DNA of 64,000 bases from Methylorubrum rhodinum (GTDB taxonomy: Bacteria > Pseudomonadota > Alphaproteobacteria > Rhizobiales > Beijerinckiaceae), in assembly GCF_014199935.1 (NCBI RefSeq), contig NZ_JACHOP010000004.1, forward strand, positions 186,001 through 250,000, given 5' to 3'. The notes under the pieces are model-generated. The model searched no databases, was not told the DNA's origin, and saw nothing but the letters and a program-made list of their open reading frames with translations. Shown in pieces: positions 45,264 to 55,255 of this stretch. The position numbers were made by a program, and so were the translations under genes. Each line of letters opens with the position of its first letter. Position 1 is the stretch's first letter.

Positions 45264-46196
45264 TCACGCGAACGTCGCCCCGGGCGCCAGCCGCGCCCCG
45301 CGCAAAAACTCCTCGCCACTCGCCCTCCCGCCCTTGCCGGCCCGGCGCAGTTCGAGCAGGCGCACCGCGCCCGTCCCGCAGCCGACAGTGCAGGCGGCGT
45401 CGAGCAGCGTGCCCGGAACTCCGGAAAAACCCTCGGCGGTCAGCGCGCGCAAAACCTTCACCCGCTCGCCACCCTTGCCGAGATCGGCCTCGAAATAGGC
45501 GCCCGGAAACGGCGACAGCCCGTTGACGTGGCGCGCCACCTCGGCGGCCGGGCGCGACCAGTCGATGCGCGCTTCCGCGTTGGTGATCTTGTTGGCGTAG
45601 ACCACGCCCTCCGCGGCCTGCGGCGTGAAGCGCAAGTCCTCGGCGTCGAGCCGGGCCAGTGCCCGGCCCATCAGGTCGGCGCCCGCCGGCATCAGCGCGT
45701 CGTGCAACTCGCCCGCGGTCATGCCCTCGGCGATCGGCACCCGCGCTTCCATCGCCACCGGGCCGGTGTCGAGCCCGGCTTCCATCCGCATCACGCCGAC
45801 GCCGCTCTCGGCGTCGCCCGCCATCACGGCCCGCTGGATCGGCGCGGCGCCGCGCCAGCGCGGCAGCAGCGAGCCGTGCAGGTTGAGGCAGCCATGGCGC
45901 GGCAGGTCGAGGATTCTCTGCGGGAGCAGCATCCCGTAGGCGACGACGACCGCGACGTCCGCACCGTGCCCGGCAAAGGTCTCGGCGGCCTCGTCGCTCC
46001 TCAGCGTCGCGGGCATCAGCACCGGCAGGCCGAGCGCCTCGGCGCGGGCATGGACCGGCGAGGGCCGTAAGCTCATGCCGCGCCCGGCCTTGGCCGGCGC
46101 ACGGGTGTAGACCGCGGCGATCGTATGCCCGTCGGCGTGCAGGCGCGCGAGGGTGGGCACGGCGAAGTCGGGCGTGCCCATGAAGACGACGCGCAT
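45264..46196 (-). CDS. fmt: methionyl-tRNA formyltransferase
   Basis: 310 residues. The formyltransferase core has FMGTPDFAVPTLARLHADGH at the start, the catalytic Asn-His pair in CLNLHGSLLPRWRGAAPIQR (His about 108) and Asp in DTGPVAMEARVPI; a C-terminal oligonucleotide-binding domain (about 205-310) completes it. It formylates initiator Met-tRNA. def lies just upstream on the same strand with a 10-base gap, the classical def-fmt pair; here def comes first. Start at ATG 46194-46196. Confidence 0.97.
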   Translation of the reverse strand: MRVVFMGTPDFAVPTLARLHADGHTIAAVYTRAPAKAGRGMSLRPSPVHARAEALGLPVLMPATLRSDEAAETFAGHGADVAVVVAYGMLLPQRILDLPRHGCLNLHGSLLPRWRGAAPIQRAVMAGDAESGVGVMRMEAGLDTGPVAMEARVPIAEGMTAGELHDALMPAGADLMGRALARLDAEDLRFTPQAAEGVVYANKITNAEARIDWSRPAAEVARHVNGLSPFPGAYFEADLGKGGERVKVLRALTAEGFSGVPGTLLDAACTVGCGTGAVRLLELRRAGKGGRASGEEFLRGARLAPGATFA

Positions 46197-46206
46197 CGAA
46201 TCGCTC

Positions 46207-46722
46207 TCAGGCGGCGTCGCGCTTGGCGGCCTTGGCGAACTTCTTCAGCACCCGGTCGCGCTTGAGCTTCGACAGGTGGTCGATGAACAGCACGCCGTTG
46301 AGATGGTCGATCTCGTGCTGGAGGCAGGTGGCGAGCAGGCCGTCGGCCTCCTGCTCCACGCTCTCGCCCTCGAGGTTCATGTAGCGCACGCGCACGCGAT
46401 CCGGCCGCTCGACCTCGCCGTAGAAGTCGGGGATCGACAGGCAACCTTCCTCGTAGACCCGCTTCTCCTCGGACGACCAGACGATCTCCGGGTTGAGGTA
46501 GACGGTCGGGTGCTTCGCGTTCTCGTCCTTCGAGGCGTCGATGGTGACGACGCGCTTCATCACGCCGATCTGCACCGCCGCGAGCCCGACGCCGGGGGCG
46601 TCGTACATCGTCTCGACCATGTCGGCGGCCAACTCGCGAATCTCGTCCGTGATCTCGGTGACCGGCTCGGAGACGAGGCGAAGCTGAGCGTCTGGCAGGA
46701 TGACGAGGGGGCGGACGGTCAT
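46207..46722 (-). CDS. def: peptide deformylase
   Basis: 171 residues. The three family motifs are present: [10 protein letters not shown] (45-54), [15 protein letters not shown] (zinc Cys) and [17 protein letters not shown] (HExxH zinc site). It removes the formyl group from nascent protein N-termini using a metal ion. First gene of def-fmt. The start ATG 46720-46722 gives [21 protein letters not shown], typical of alphaproteobacterial Def1. Confidence 0.97.
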   Translation of the reverse strand: MTVRPLVILPDAQLRLVSEPVTEITDEIRELAADMVETMYDAPGVGLAAVQIGVMKRVVTIDASKDENAKHPTVYLNPEIVWSSEEKRVYEEGCLSIPDFYGEVERPDRVRVRYMNLEGESVEQEADGLLATCLQHEIDHLNGVLFIDHLSKLKRDRVLKKFAKAAKRDAA

Positions 46723-46822
46723 GGTCTCGGTCGGGGTCGGGAGCGGGAAAAGCGGCGTGGTCTTCCGCAGATAGGCGGCGGCGCGGGGGCGGTCAAATGA
46801 TCGTGGGGGTGTCTCACATCCA

Positions 46823-46970
46823 CCGCCGTCATTCCGGGGCCGCGCAGCGGAACCCGGACCCGGAGGGGCGCGCTGGAGGCGTGCAATCCACCCGTGATGC
46901 GCGGCAGTCGATCGGCGTCGCGGCCAGTCGCGGATTCCGGGTTCGCTTCGCGCCCGGGATGACGGTGGTG
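46823..46970. repeat. palindromic intergenic repeat B, copy 2
   Basis: Shares with 31481-31600 the arms GCCGTCATTCCGGGGC and CCCGGGATGACGGT, the inner GGAACCCGGA/ATTCCGGGTTC pair and the central CACCCGTGATGCGCGGC. It is about 28 bases longer through an extra GC-rich loop (46860-46885). It lies between recR and def. Confidence 0.85.
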
Positions 46971-47003
46971 GTACGACTTAAGGGCGCGGTGCAGCCTGAT
47001 CGC

Positions 47004-47609
47004 CTAAAACGCGGTCCGGCTGCGGATCGCCGCCGTGAGCGTGCCCTCGTCGAGATAGTCCAGCTCGCCGCCGACCGGCACGCCGTGGGCGAGCCGTGTG
47101 ATCGTGAGCCCCAGGGGTTTCAGCGATTCGGTGACGTAGTGCGCCGTGGTCTGGCCATCGACGGTGGCGTTGAGCGCCAGGATGATCTCGCCCACCCCCG
47201 GCTCGGCCGCCCGCTCCACCAGGCGGGCGATGTTCAGGTGCTCGGGGCGCACCCCGTCCAGCGCCGAGAGCACGCCGCCGAGCACGTGGTAGCGCGCCTT
47301 GACCGCGCCCGAGCGCTCCAGCGCCCAGAGGTCGGACACGTCCTCGACCACGACCAGCATGGTCGGGTCGCGGCTGTGGTCGGCGCAGATGGTGCAGGGA
47401 TCGCGGGTATCGACGTTGCCGCAGGAGCGGCACACCACGATCCGCTCGGCGGCGACCCGCATCGCCTCCGCGAGCGGCGCCAACAGGGTCTCGCGCTTCT
47501 TGATGAGCTGCAGCGCGGCCCGCCGGGCCGAGCGCGGACCGAGGCCCGGCATGCGCCCGAGAAGCTGGATCAGGCGCTCGATCTCCGGGCCGGCGACGGC
47601 TTGGGGCAT
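47004..47609 (-). CDS. recR: recombination protein RecR
   Basis: 201 residues, normal length. Order of elements: helix-hairpin-helix ([20 protein letters not shown], about 14-33), a four-Cys zinc finger ([16 protein letters not shown], about 60-75), a Toprim domain ([28 protein letters not shown]) and a C-terminal Walker B-like region. RecR acts with RecF and RecO in loading RecA at gaps. In many genomes it follows dnaX and a YbaB gene; those are not adjacent here. Confidence 0.96.
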   Translation of the reverse strand: MPQAVAGPEIERLIQLLGRMPGLGPRSARRAALQLIKKRETLLAPLAEAMRVAAERIVVCRSCGNVDTRDPCTICADHSRDPTMLVVVEDVSDLWALERSGAVKARYHVLGGVLSALDGVRPEHLNIARLVERAAEPGVGEIILALNATVDGQTTAHYVTESLKPLGLTITRLAHGVPVGGELDYLDEGTLTAAIRSRTAF

Positions 47610-47921
47610 GCAGGGCTTCGACGGTGTCCGAGGGAAGGCGGCGGGCGCCGCCCCTCACATAGGCCTTGTCCGCGGCTTTTGCCCGTTCATCGAAGCGACA
47701 GGCAAGCGGAGCCATAGCTGGCGAACGGCACAAGAAAAATTTGGTCTGATCCCAAAGTTTAGTTGACGGCTAAGCCAGGGATCGGCCCATTGCAGCGTCG
47801 GGCCGGCGAACCGGCGTGCGGCGGCCCTGAACGACCGCACGGACGGCCCCGAACGAACGACACTTCAGCGCCGACGACGGCGCCGACGGCCGCGATCAGG
47901 GCCGCTCTAGGGAGACAGACC
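47610..47921. other. divergent region between recR and pckA
   Basis: 312 bases without a supported gene; it should contain the promoters of both genes. The middle (47710-47770) is locally AT-richer (AAGAAAAATTTGG). No operator was recognised, although pckA is commonly regulated by carbon source. Confidence 0.4.
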
Positions 47922-49541
<1,620 letters not shown>

Positions 49542-49550
49542 CGCCGAAAC

Positions 49551-49590
49551 ACGAAGCCCTGCCGCTCCCCTCGGGACGGCAGGGCTTCGT
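49551..49590. terminator. hairpin terminator of pckA
   Basis: Perfect 14-base arms ACGAAGCCCTGCCG (49551-49564) and CGGCAGGGCTTCGT (49577-49590), 9 bases after the stop. No strong T-run. Confidence 0.65.
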
Positions 49591-49635
49591 ATGTCGAACG
49601 GGCCTGCGCGAAAGAATGGCTCCGCCGGCCGGGAG

Positions 49636-50166
49636 TCAGGCCGGCGGAACCTGCCGGGCCGCAATGGGGGGCAAGGTCGGCCCGGCGCGAAGACCATGCC
49701 GCCGCGCGCGGGGCAGCGCTTTAACATGGTTTGGATTCGGGACGACGCGGCTGGGGAAACCTACGCCGTCGTCGCGGGCCACCCCGCCGCGATCGACGAA
49801 TTTGTGGACATCCACAAGTTCGACCGACCGGTAATAGGCGTCGCCGGCCGCCGTGGAGCCGGTTGGATCCTTGCCGAGATCGTAGGTGGCCAAGCGGATG
49901 TCGCCCCGGCCGGGATCGGCTTCGAAAAAGCGGATGCCGCTGGCGTCGCCCCATTGCTTCAGGACATCGCGGGCCGCCGACTTCTCGGCCTCGGTCAAGG
50001 GCTTGAAGGACGCCCGGAAGGCGTTGGAGTGGGACGGCCCGGCCACCTGCTCGTAGGATTCGTTCTCGAACGAATACGTGATGAAAGCCGACTTGCCGAC
50101 CGTGCCGCTGCCCCACCACGAGGAACCGGAGAGCAGAGCCCGGTCATCCTCCACGATGGTCGCCAT
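49636..50166 (-). pseudogene. truncated serralysin-like (M10) metalloprotease N-terminal region
   Basis: A 176-codon frame from ATG 50164-50166. The first 130 residues match the start of hemolysin-type M10 proteases: SAFITYSFENE, LTEAEKSAARDVLKQWGDASGIRFFE, GDIRLATYDLG, GDAYYRSVELVDVHKFVDRGG. The zinc motif HExxHxxGxxH and the calcium-binding nonapeptide repeats that should follow are absent in all frames, and the last 45 residues are arginine/proline-rich noise. It therefore looks like a broken gene, although a short expressed protein cannot be excluded. Confidence 0.6.
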
Positions 50167-50289
50167 CGCCGTCCCCCGAAAGCTTTTTTCGAGCGATTGG
50201 AGGATGGCCGACGACGCGCAAGCATCAGAGCATCGGCTCGAAAGGTGGAGGCCAGCTTTCGGGAAAAGCCGATCCGGCACAAAAACTTC

Positions 50290-50326
50290 GAGAATTGTCC
50301 TGGATCCCAGATCCAGGACAATTCTC
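50290..50326 (-). terminator. perfect 17-bp inverted repeat with T-run, end of receptor gene
   Basis: Arms GAGAATTGTCCTGGATC (50290-50306) and GATCCAGGACAATTCTC (50310-50326) around CCA. Reading leftward it is followed by GAAGTTTTTG, so it works as an intrinsic terminator about 73 bases after the receptor stop codon. Confidence 0.8.
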
Positions 50327-50399
50327 TAGCGCGTGATCGGCCTCGATGTTTCACTGGCCTCGTCCGGCCGGCGACGACAAGCTTTCCGCTTCGCCGCGA

Positions 50400-52667
50400 T
50401 CACCACGCGACCGTGTAGGCGACTTCGAACGAGCGGGGACGGCCGAGATACCAGCTGGTGCTCGTGCCCCTCGTCATACCGCCGGTCGCGACGCTTCCAT
50501 CGATCGCATAGACCGTATCGAGCAGGTTGAAGACCCGGAACGACAGGCGCGAGGCCGGCGTGACCTGATGGTCGAGTCCGAGGGTGACGAGCGTGTAGTC
50601 GGGACGTGGCGCGCGATTGGCGAAATCGCTGAACACCGCGCCGACATATTGCACCCCGACCCGCGCCTCCCAGTCGCGGGCGAAGGCCCAGTTGATCCAG
50701 AGGTTGGCGACCTGTTCGGGCACGTTGACCGGCTGGTTCCCGTTATAGGGGATCTCGGTCGGAACACCGTTGATGTCGACGGTCTCACTGAAGGTGTCGT
50801 ACTGGGCGTCCAGCAGGGCGAGGTTGGCGTCGATGCGCCAGCCCGGCGCGGGAAGCCAGGAGAGCGCGGCCTCGGCGCCGAGGGAGGATTGCTGGCCGAC
50901 CTGCGCCGTGCGGGTGGTGTCGCCCGGCACCGCCGTGATCAGGTCGTTCTTGACGATACGGTAGCCGGCGAGCGTCCACTCGACCGCGCCGCCGAAGGCG
51001 AGCCCCTTGGCGCCGATCTCGACCTGCCGGCCGGTGGACAGCTCGTACCCGGCGAGCGATCCAGACAGCGAGATCAGGCTGTTCACCGGATCGGTGGCGG
51101 TGGCGTATTGCGCGTAGAGCGTCGTCTCGGGCGACACCGCGTAGACGAGGCCGAAGCGGTAGCCCAGCGCCCGGTACGAGCGCTCGAAGGACGAGCCGTT
51201 CAGCAGGTTGAGGCGGGCAAGACGCGGTGCGTCGAAGCGCACGCCGGCGAGCAGCGAGAGCCGGTCGGTCAGTTCCAGCCGGTTCTCGGCGAAGACGGAG
51301 GCCTGGTTGGTGGTCGTGGCGTAGGCCGGGACGGCGCGGCCGTTGGCGGGGAACAGCCCGGGATCGTAGCCGAGGAGGGGAACGCTCGTCGGCGTCTCCT
51401 GGAAGGTTCCGCTGAAGTTGTTGGCGTGCCGGAACGAGATGTGGTTCACGTCGAAGCCGGCCGTGAACTGGTTCGGCAGCCCGAACAGCGACCCGCGGAA
51501 CGTCGCGTCGAAGCGATTCCCGATCTGTTCCTGGCTGTGGGTGATGTCGAGATAGTCCGAGCGGTTCACGCGGCCGGTCGAGGGATCGTAGGCGTACTGC
51601 TCCACGTCGAGCCAGTGGCGCCGGCTCCGGAGGCGGTAGGCGGTGTTGCGCACCGTCACGTCGGCGGACGGCGTCCACTCGGTGCGCAACTGCGTCCAGT
51701 TGTCGGCCCAGGTGATCTTGGCGTCGCGGACGTTGTAGTTGTTGAAGCGCACCGCATCCAGCACGCGCCCGTTCACCAGCGGCGTGCCCCAGTAGCGCAC
51801 CGGCTCCTGATAGCCGAGGTCGTGGCTCAGGGTGAAGGCGAGGTCGGGGGTGGCCTGCAGCGTGAGTGCTCCGGAGACCGCGAGGTTGCGGAACTCGCCG
51901 TTCGGCGCGATCCAGCCGTCCGCGCGGTTGCCGCTGACGTTGAGGCGGTAGGCGAGGGACTCACCGATCGGACCGGTCGAGTCGATCGCCGCGCGCACCA
52001 GTCCGTCCGAGCCGAGGCCGACGCGGGCGACGTTGAGAGGCGTGAACAGCGGCTTCTTCGAGACGACGTTGACGATGCCGCCGATGGCGCCCTCGCCGTA
52101 GAGCACCGAGGCCGGTCCGCGAAGAACCTCGATGCGCTCGACGTTCCACGTGTCGAACGGGAAGGTGAGGGTGTTGGCGCCGACATAGAGCCGGGTGCCG
52201 TCGAACAGCGTCTGGATCGAGTTCTGCCCGGCAAAGCCCCGGCTCGTGAAGGCGCCGAGGCCGAAGCCCGGCGAGCCGAAGGCGGTGATGCCGGTGCCGT
52301 TCTGCGAGACCGCCTCCAGCACCGAGGATTGGCCGCGCAGCCGGATGGTCTCGCCGGAGATGATGTCGAGGCTGGCCGGCGTCTCCAGCGGCGTCAGGCC
52401 GAGCCGGCTCGCCCCGCGGGAGGGCGTGCGCAGGTTGAGGCCGACTGGCGAGGCCTGGGTCAGGCTCGGCTTGCGCAGGGTGGCGGCGGCCTCCGCGCCG
52501 ATCGCGTCGGCGGGCGCGTTGGCCGGCACTGCGCGGTCGCCGGCGACCGCGATCTCGTCGAGCCGGGTCTCGGCGGGGGCGAGGATCTGCGCCGAGGCGG
52601 AAAAGGGGAGGGCGGCCGACAGGACGGCGAGGATCGGCCGCGCATGGCGGCTTCGAGAGAAGGACAT
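50400..52667 (-). CDS. TonB-dependent outer-membrane receptor under cobalamin riboswitch
   Basis: 755 residues from ATG 52665-52667. Signal peptide about 1-26 (ALPFSASAQ). The plug domain (about 65-190) has VSQNGTGITAFGSPGFG and the signature RIEVLRGPASVLYGEGAIGG; a 22-strand barrel follows and ends in FEVAYTVAW with the terminal aromatic needed for membrane insertion. By sequence style it resembles siderophore receptors and is longer than classical BtuB, but the cobalamin riboswitch in its leader (52799-52972) indicates uptake of cobalamin, a corrinoid or cobalt. It needs TonB-ExbBD, encoded at 24-26.6 kb. Confidence 0.93.
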   Translation of the reverse strand: MSFSRSRHARPILAVLSAALPFSASAQILAPAETRLDEIAVAGDRAVPANAPADAIGAEAAATLRKPSLTQASPVGLNLRTPSRGASRLGLTPLETPASLDIISGETIRLRGQSSVLEAVSQNGTGITAFGSPGFGLGAFTSRGFAGQNSIQTLFDGTRLYVGANTLTFPFDTWNVERIEVLRGPASVLYGEGAIGGIVNVVSKKPLFTPLNVARVGLGSDGLVRAAIDSTGPIGESLAYRLNVSGNRADGWIAPNGEFRNLAVSGALTLQATPDLAFTLSHDLGYQEPVRYWGTPLVNGRVLDAVRFNNYNVRDAKITWADNWTQLRTEWTPSADVTVRNTAYRLRSRRHWLDVEQYAYDPSTGRVNRSDYLDITHSQEQIGNRFDATFRGSLFGLPNQFTAGFDVNHISFRHANNFSGTFQETPTSVPLLGYDPGLFPANGRAVPAYATTTNQASVFAENRLELTDRLSLLAGVRFDAPRLARLNLLNGSSFERSYRALGYRFGLVYAVSPETTLYAQYATATDPVNSLISLSGSLAGYELSTGRQVEIGAKGLAFGGAVEWTLAGYRIVKNDLITAVPGDTTRTAQVGQQSSLGAEAALSWLPAPGWRIDANLALLDAQYDTFSETVDINGVPTEIPYNGNQPVNVPEQVANLWINWAFARDWEARVGVQYVGAVFSDFANRAPRPDYTLVTLGLDHQVTPASRLSFRVFNLLDTVYAIDGSVATGGMTRGTSTSWYLGRPRSFEVAYTVAW

Positions 52668-52798
52668 CGGGTTTCGGGCCTCGAACGGCGACGGTGGCAC
52701 GTCACCGCGAACGAGGCCGTGGCACGGGTCCGCTCAGGGGGCACCCGCGCTCCGACACCCGCCGAGGCACCCCGCCCAGCGCGTTTCGCGTGTGACCA

Positions 52799-52972
52799 CG
52801 ACGGACGGCAGGTCTCCTGGCTCGCGGGTCGCCGTCCCCTCATCGTCTTCCCAGGCGAGGCGCCCAGTGACGTGGTGATGGGGGACTCTCCGCTCACAGT
52901 TGCGGGGGCAGCCGCGGGGTCGGGCCCAAACCCTCACCGCGTTCCCTTTTGATCCCTCTCGGGAACCGTCCA
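52799..52972 (-). ncRNA. cobalamin riboswitch (AdoCbl type)
   Basis: Read leftward, the leader shows the core parts in order: GGGATCAAAAGGGAACGCGG, GTGAGGG, CCGCGGCTGCCCCCGCAACTG (B12-box neighbourhood), GCGGAGAG, CCACGTCACTGG, CTGGGAAGACG, and GACCCGCGAGCCAGGAGACC, the conserved 3' box. The closing stem pairs GACGG near 52970 with CCGTC near 52803. It ends about 130 bases before the receptor start. Binding of adenosylcobalamin is expected to reduce receptor expression. Confidence 0.95.
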
Positions 52973-53078
52973 CGGCCAAGCTACGGGTCCGGGCCTATGG
53001 CGGTCAATCGGATCGTGCGGGCATCCCTCGGATTTTTGGCGATGGCGGCCGGATCGGATGCGCCGGGCGCGAGGCAAG

Positions 53079-53155
53079 AAAAAAGGCCGCCCCGAATGGA
53101 GCGGCCCGAAGTCTAGGGAGGAAACGCCCAAGAAGGGCAGCGGGACCGCGACGCC
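53079..53155 (-). ncRNA. candidate alpha-r8/MmgR-family small RNA
   Basis: Leftward, a small hairpin (GCCC, TTCTT, GGGC) is followed by single-stranded TTTCCTCCCT, then a strong terminator GGCCGCTCC, ATTC, GGGGCGGCC and six T (53084-53079). The 10-mer TTTCCTCCCT is, as I recall, the invariant core of the alpha-r8 (MmgR) sRNA family, and the length of about 77 bases fits. The [17 protein letters not shown] core suggests base-pairing control of translation. The 5' end is not defined. Confidence 0.65.
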
Positions 53156-53159
53156 ATCG

Positions 53160-53588
53160 CGATCTCGCATGTCCTTCAATCCCACGCTGCGTCGCACAAA
53201 ACAATCGCGGGAACATGATCCCGCCCATGCACTCCACGCATGCGGTCGGTTTCCGATCGCCGTCGCCCCGCATCTGCGTGGGTTGCGCAGGCGGAAATGC
53301 CGTCGATGCGGTTCACGAACGGCGCGTTGGCTCGCGCGTAGGAAATCCCGATGCTTCGCTGGAGGCTCGTTCGTTCCGAGGCTGCCCTGCTGCCGGTGAT
53401 CGTGTTCGCTTTCGACAGCCCCGGACCGGCCTGGACCCGGGACACACACGTCACGAAGGGCGGCGCGGGTGGCAGTCCCGGTCGGAAGCCGGCCTTTCCG
53501 TGAGATGCGAGCGGCCGGGACGCCTCCGCCGCTCCTTGCACGAGCCTTGCTTCCCCCGGAGAGCGAACTCTCCGAGGCCTCGACGACG
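53160..53588. other. region without supported gene
   Basis: 429 bases between the small RNA and the next gene. Frames in both directions are short and Arg/Pro-rich. It must contain the promoter of the leftward small RNA near its left end. Nothing else is seen. Confidence 0.45.
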
Positions 53589-54017
53589 ATGCGGCTCCTG
53601 TCCCTGCTGCCGGTCCTGCTCACGACCCTACCCTCGCCGGCCGAGGTGATGGCCATGGAGGCGCATATCGCGGCCAACGAATTCTCGGTCGCGGCCGATG
53701 CCCGGATCGGCGAGCGCGTGACCCTGGACGACTGCCATCTCGTCTTCGCCACCGAGAGCGAGGCGACCTGCATCGGCCTCGCGAAGCAGGCGGACGCCAG
53801 CGGAGAGGCGCCGCCGGTGCGCCGCGTGCTCGTCCGACTGGCGGAGGTCGGCGGGTCGGAATGGCGCCGGGCGCGCGGCTCGTGCGACGGCGGCGCATTG
53901 GACGATGCCTGCCATGTCAGCGTCACGGGCGTGGTCGAGGACCAATCCGGCGCCTTCGGACTCGCCGACCGGCACGTACTCGGCCTGCGCGACGGCAGGA
54001 TCCACTGGCCGGACTGA
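53589..54017 (+). CDS. small exported protein, unknown function
   Basis: 142 residues from ATG 53589. A hydrophobic start (MRLLSLLPVLLTTLPSPAEV) may be a signal peptide. The rest is a beta-rich domain with three or four Cys (LDDCHLVFATESEATC, GSCDGG, DACHVSVTG) and a closing GLADRHVLGLRDGRIHWPD. No family recognised. An in-frame ATG at 53469 would place the hydrophobic segment inside the protein and is less likely. Confidence 0.65.
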   Translation: MRLLSLLPVLLTTLPSPAEVMAMEAHIAANEFSVAADARIGERVTLDDCHLVFATESEATCIGLAKQADASGEAPPVRRVLVRLAEVGGSEWRRARGSCDGGALDDACHVSVTGVVEDQSGAFGLADRHVLGLRDGRIHWPD

Positions 54018-54093
54018 CCGGGGACCGGCCGTCGATCTCGATCGGGTGAAACCGGTCCCTCATGCGGGCGTTGAGCCACGAGGGAGCTTCACC

Positions 54094-54366
54094 ATGACCA
54101 TGCGCATCCTGATCACGACCGCCTTCGCCGTCGCCGTCGCGACCCCGGCCGCGGCGCAAGCCCCGCAGACCGGGACCGGCGGCGGCCCGACCTCGACCGT
54201 CACCGCGCCGAACACCTCGGCCGTCGGCCGCACGATGCCGCCGGCCGGCGGCGGCGGCCTCGAGCGGATCGACCGCGGCGAGGCGCGCTCCATCGAGCGG
54301 GAGAGCCGCACCGAGCGCCGGAACGACAAGATCGACACCGGCATCTGCATCGGCTGCGACAAGTAG
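54094..54366 (+). CDS. small exported protein, unknown function
   Basis: 90 residues; signal peptide about 1-22 (MRILITTAFAVAVATPAAAQ). The mature part is Gly/Pro/Thr-rich, then has a charged helix (LERIDRGEARSIERESRTER) and ends GICIGCDK with a CxxC-like pair. The ATG at 54094 follows GAGGGAGCTTCACC; a second ATG two codons later is possible. It may be co-transcribed with 53589-54017, 76 bases upstream. Confidence 0.65.
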   Translation: MTMRILITTAFAVAVATPAAAQAPQTGTGGGPTSTVTAPNTSAVGRTMPPAGGGGLERIDRGEARSIERESRTERRNDKIDTGICIGCDK

Positions 54367-54429
54367 CCGAGACCGCGGCGCCGCTTGCTTGCGCGTCGGC
54401 GCACCACCGGGACCCGCGTTTTCGCGCGC

Positions 54430-55251
54430 CTAATCCCACTCTCGCGGCCAACTCTCTTCCAGATGCGGTCCGAGCCGCACTGCCCAGACCTTTCGGGCGA
54501 GCCCCGTCGCGTCGTCGGTCTCGACCGCGACGCCGCACAGCGTGCCGGGGCCGGTGGCGGTCTCGAGCCGCGAGCCGGGCGTCTTCTGGAGGAAGCGGCG
54601 CACCGGCTCCTCCTTCTGCATGCCGAGCACCGAATCGTAGTCGCCGCACATGCCGGCATCCGAGAGGTAGGCGGTGCCGTGGGGCAGGACGCGGTGGTCG
54701 GCGGTCGGCGCATGGGTGTGGGTGCCGACGACGAGGCTCGCACGGCCGTCGAGGAAGTGGCCCATCGCCTGCTTCTCGCTTGTCGCCTCGGCATGCATGT
54801 CGACGATCACGGCGTCCGCCGCCGCCCCCAGCGGGCAGGCCTCCAGCTCGCGGTCGGCCGCCGCGAAGGGGTCGTCGAGCGGGTCAAGATAGATGCGGCC
54901 CATCACGTTGACGACGAGGACGCGGGCGCCGCGCGCCGTCTCGATCACCGTGGCGCCCCGGCCCGGCGTGCCCGGCGGGTAGTTCGCGGGCCGGATCAGC
55001 CGCGGCTGGCGGGCGATGAAGACGAGCGCCTCGCGCTGGTCGAAGGAATGGTTGCCGAGCGTCACCGCGTCGGCGCCGGCCTGCAGGATCTCGTCGCAGA
55101 TCGATTCGGTGATGCCGAAGCCGCCCGCCGCGTTCTCGCCGTTGATGACAACGCAATCGAGCCGCCAGCGCTCGCGTAAGCGGGGCAGGCGCTCCGAGAC
55201 CGCGTGGCGGCCGGGGCGTCCGACGATGTCGCCGAGGAAGAGGATGCGCAT
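54430..55251 (-). CDS. YmdB-family metallophosphoesterase (2',3'-cyclic-nucleotide 2'-phosphodiesterase)
   Basis: 273 residues, full family length (TIGR00282). Motifs: MRILFLGDIVGRPGR, the INGENAAGGFG loop, LGNHSFDQREAL (GNH), VDMHAEATSEKQAMG and GTHTHAPTADHRVLP (GTHTH). The B. subtilis relative hydrolyses cyclic nucleotides and influences biofilm regulators. It starts 4 bases after the fau stop, so fau and this gene form an operon downstream of the 6S RNA. Confidence 0.9.
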   Translation of the reverse strand: MRILFLGDIVGRPGRHAVSERLPRLRERWRLDCVVINGENAAGGFGITESICDEILQAGADAVTLGNHSFDQREALVFIARQPRLIRPANYPPGTPGRGATVIETARGARVLVVNVMGRIYLDPLDDPFAAADRELEACPLGAAADAVIVDMHAEATSEKQAMGHFLDGRASLVVGTHTHAPTADHRVLPHGTAYLSDAGMCGDYDSVLGMQKEEPVRRFLQKTPGSRLETATGPGTLCGVAVETDDATGLARKVWAVRLGPHLEESWPREWD

Positions 55252-55255
55252 GCGT

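Noticed and set aside
53176-53541. Leftward frame of 121 codons upstream of the small RNA
   Set aside because: No ribosome site or recognisable domain; it overlaps the expected sRNA promoter.
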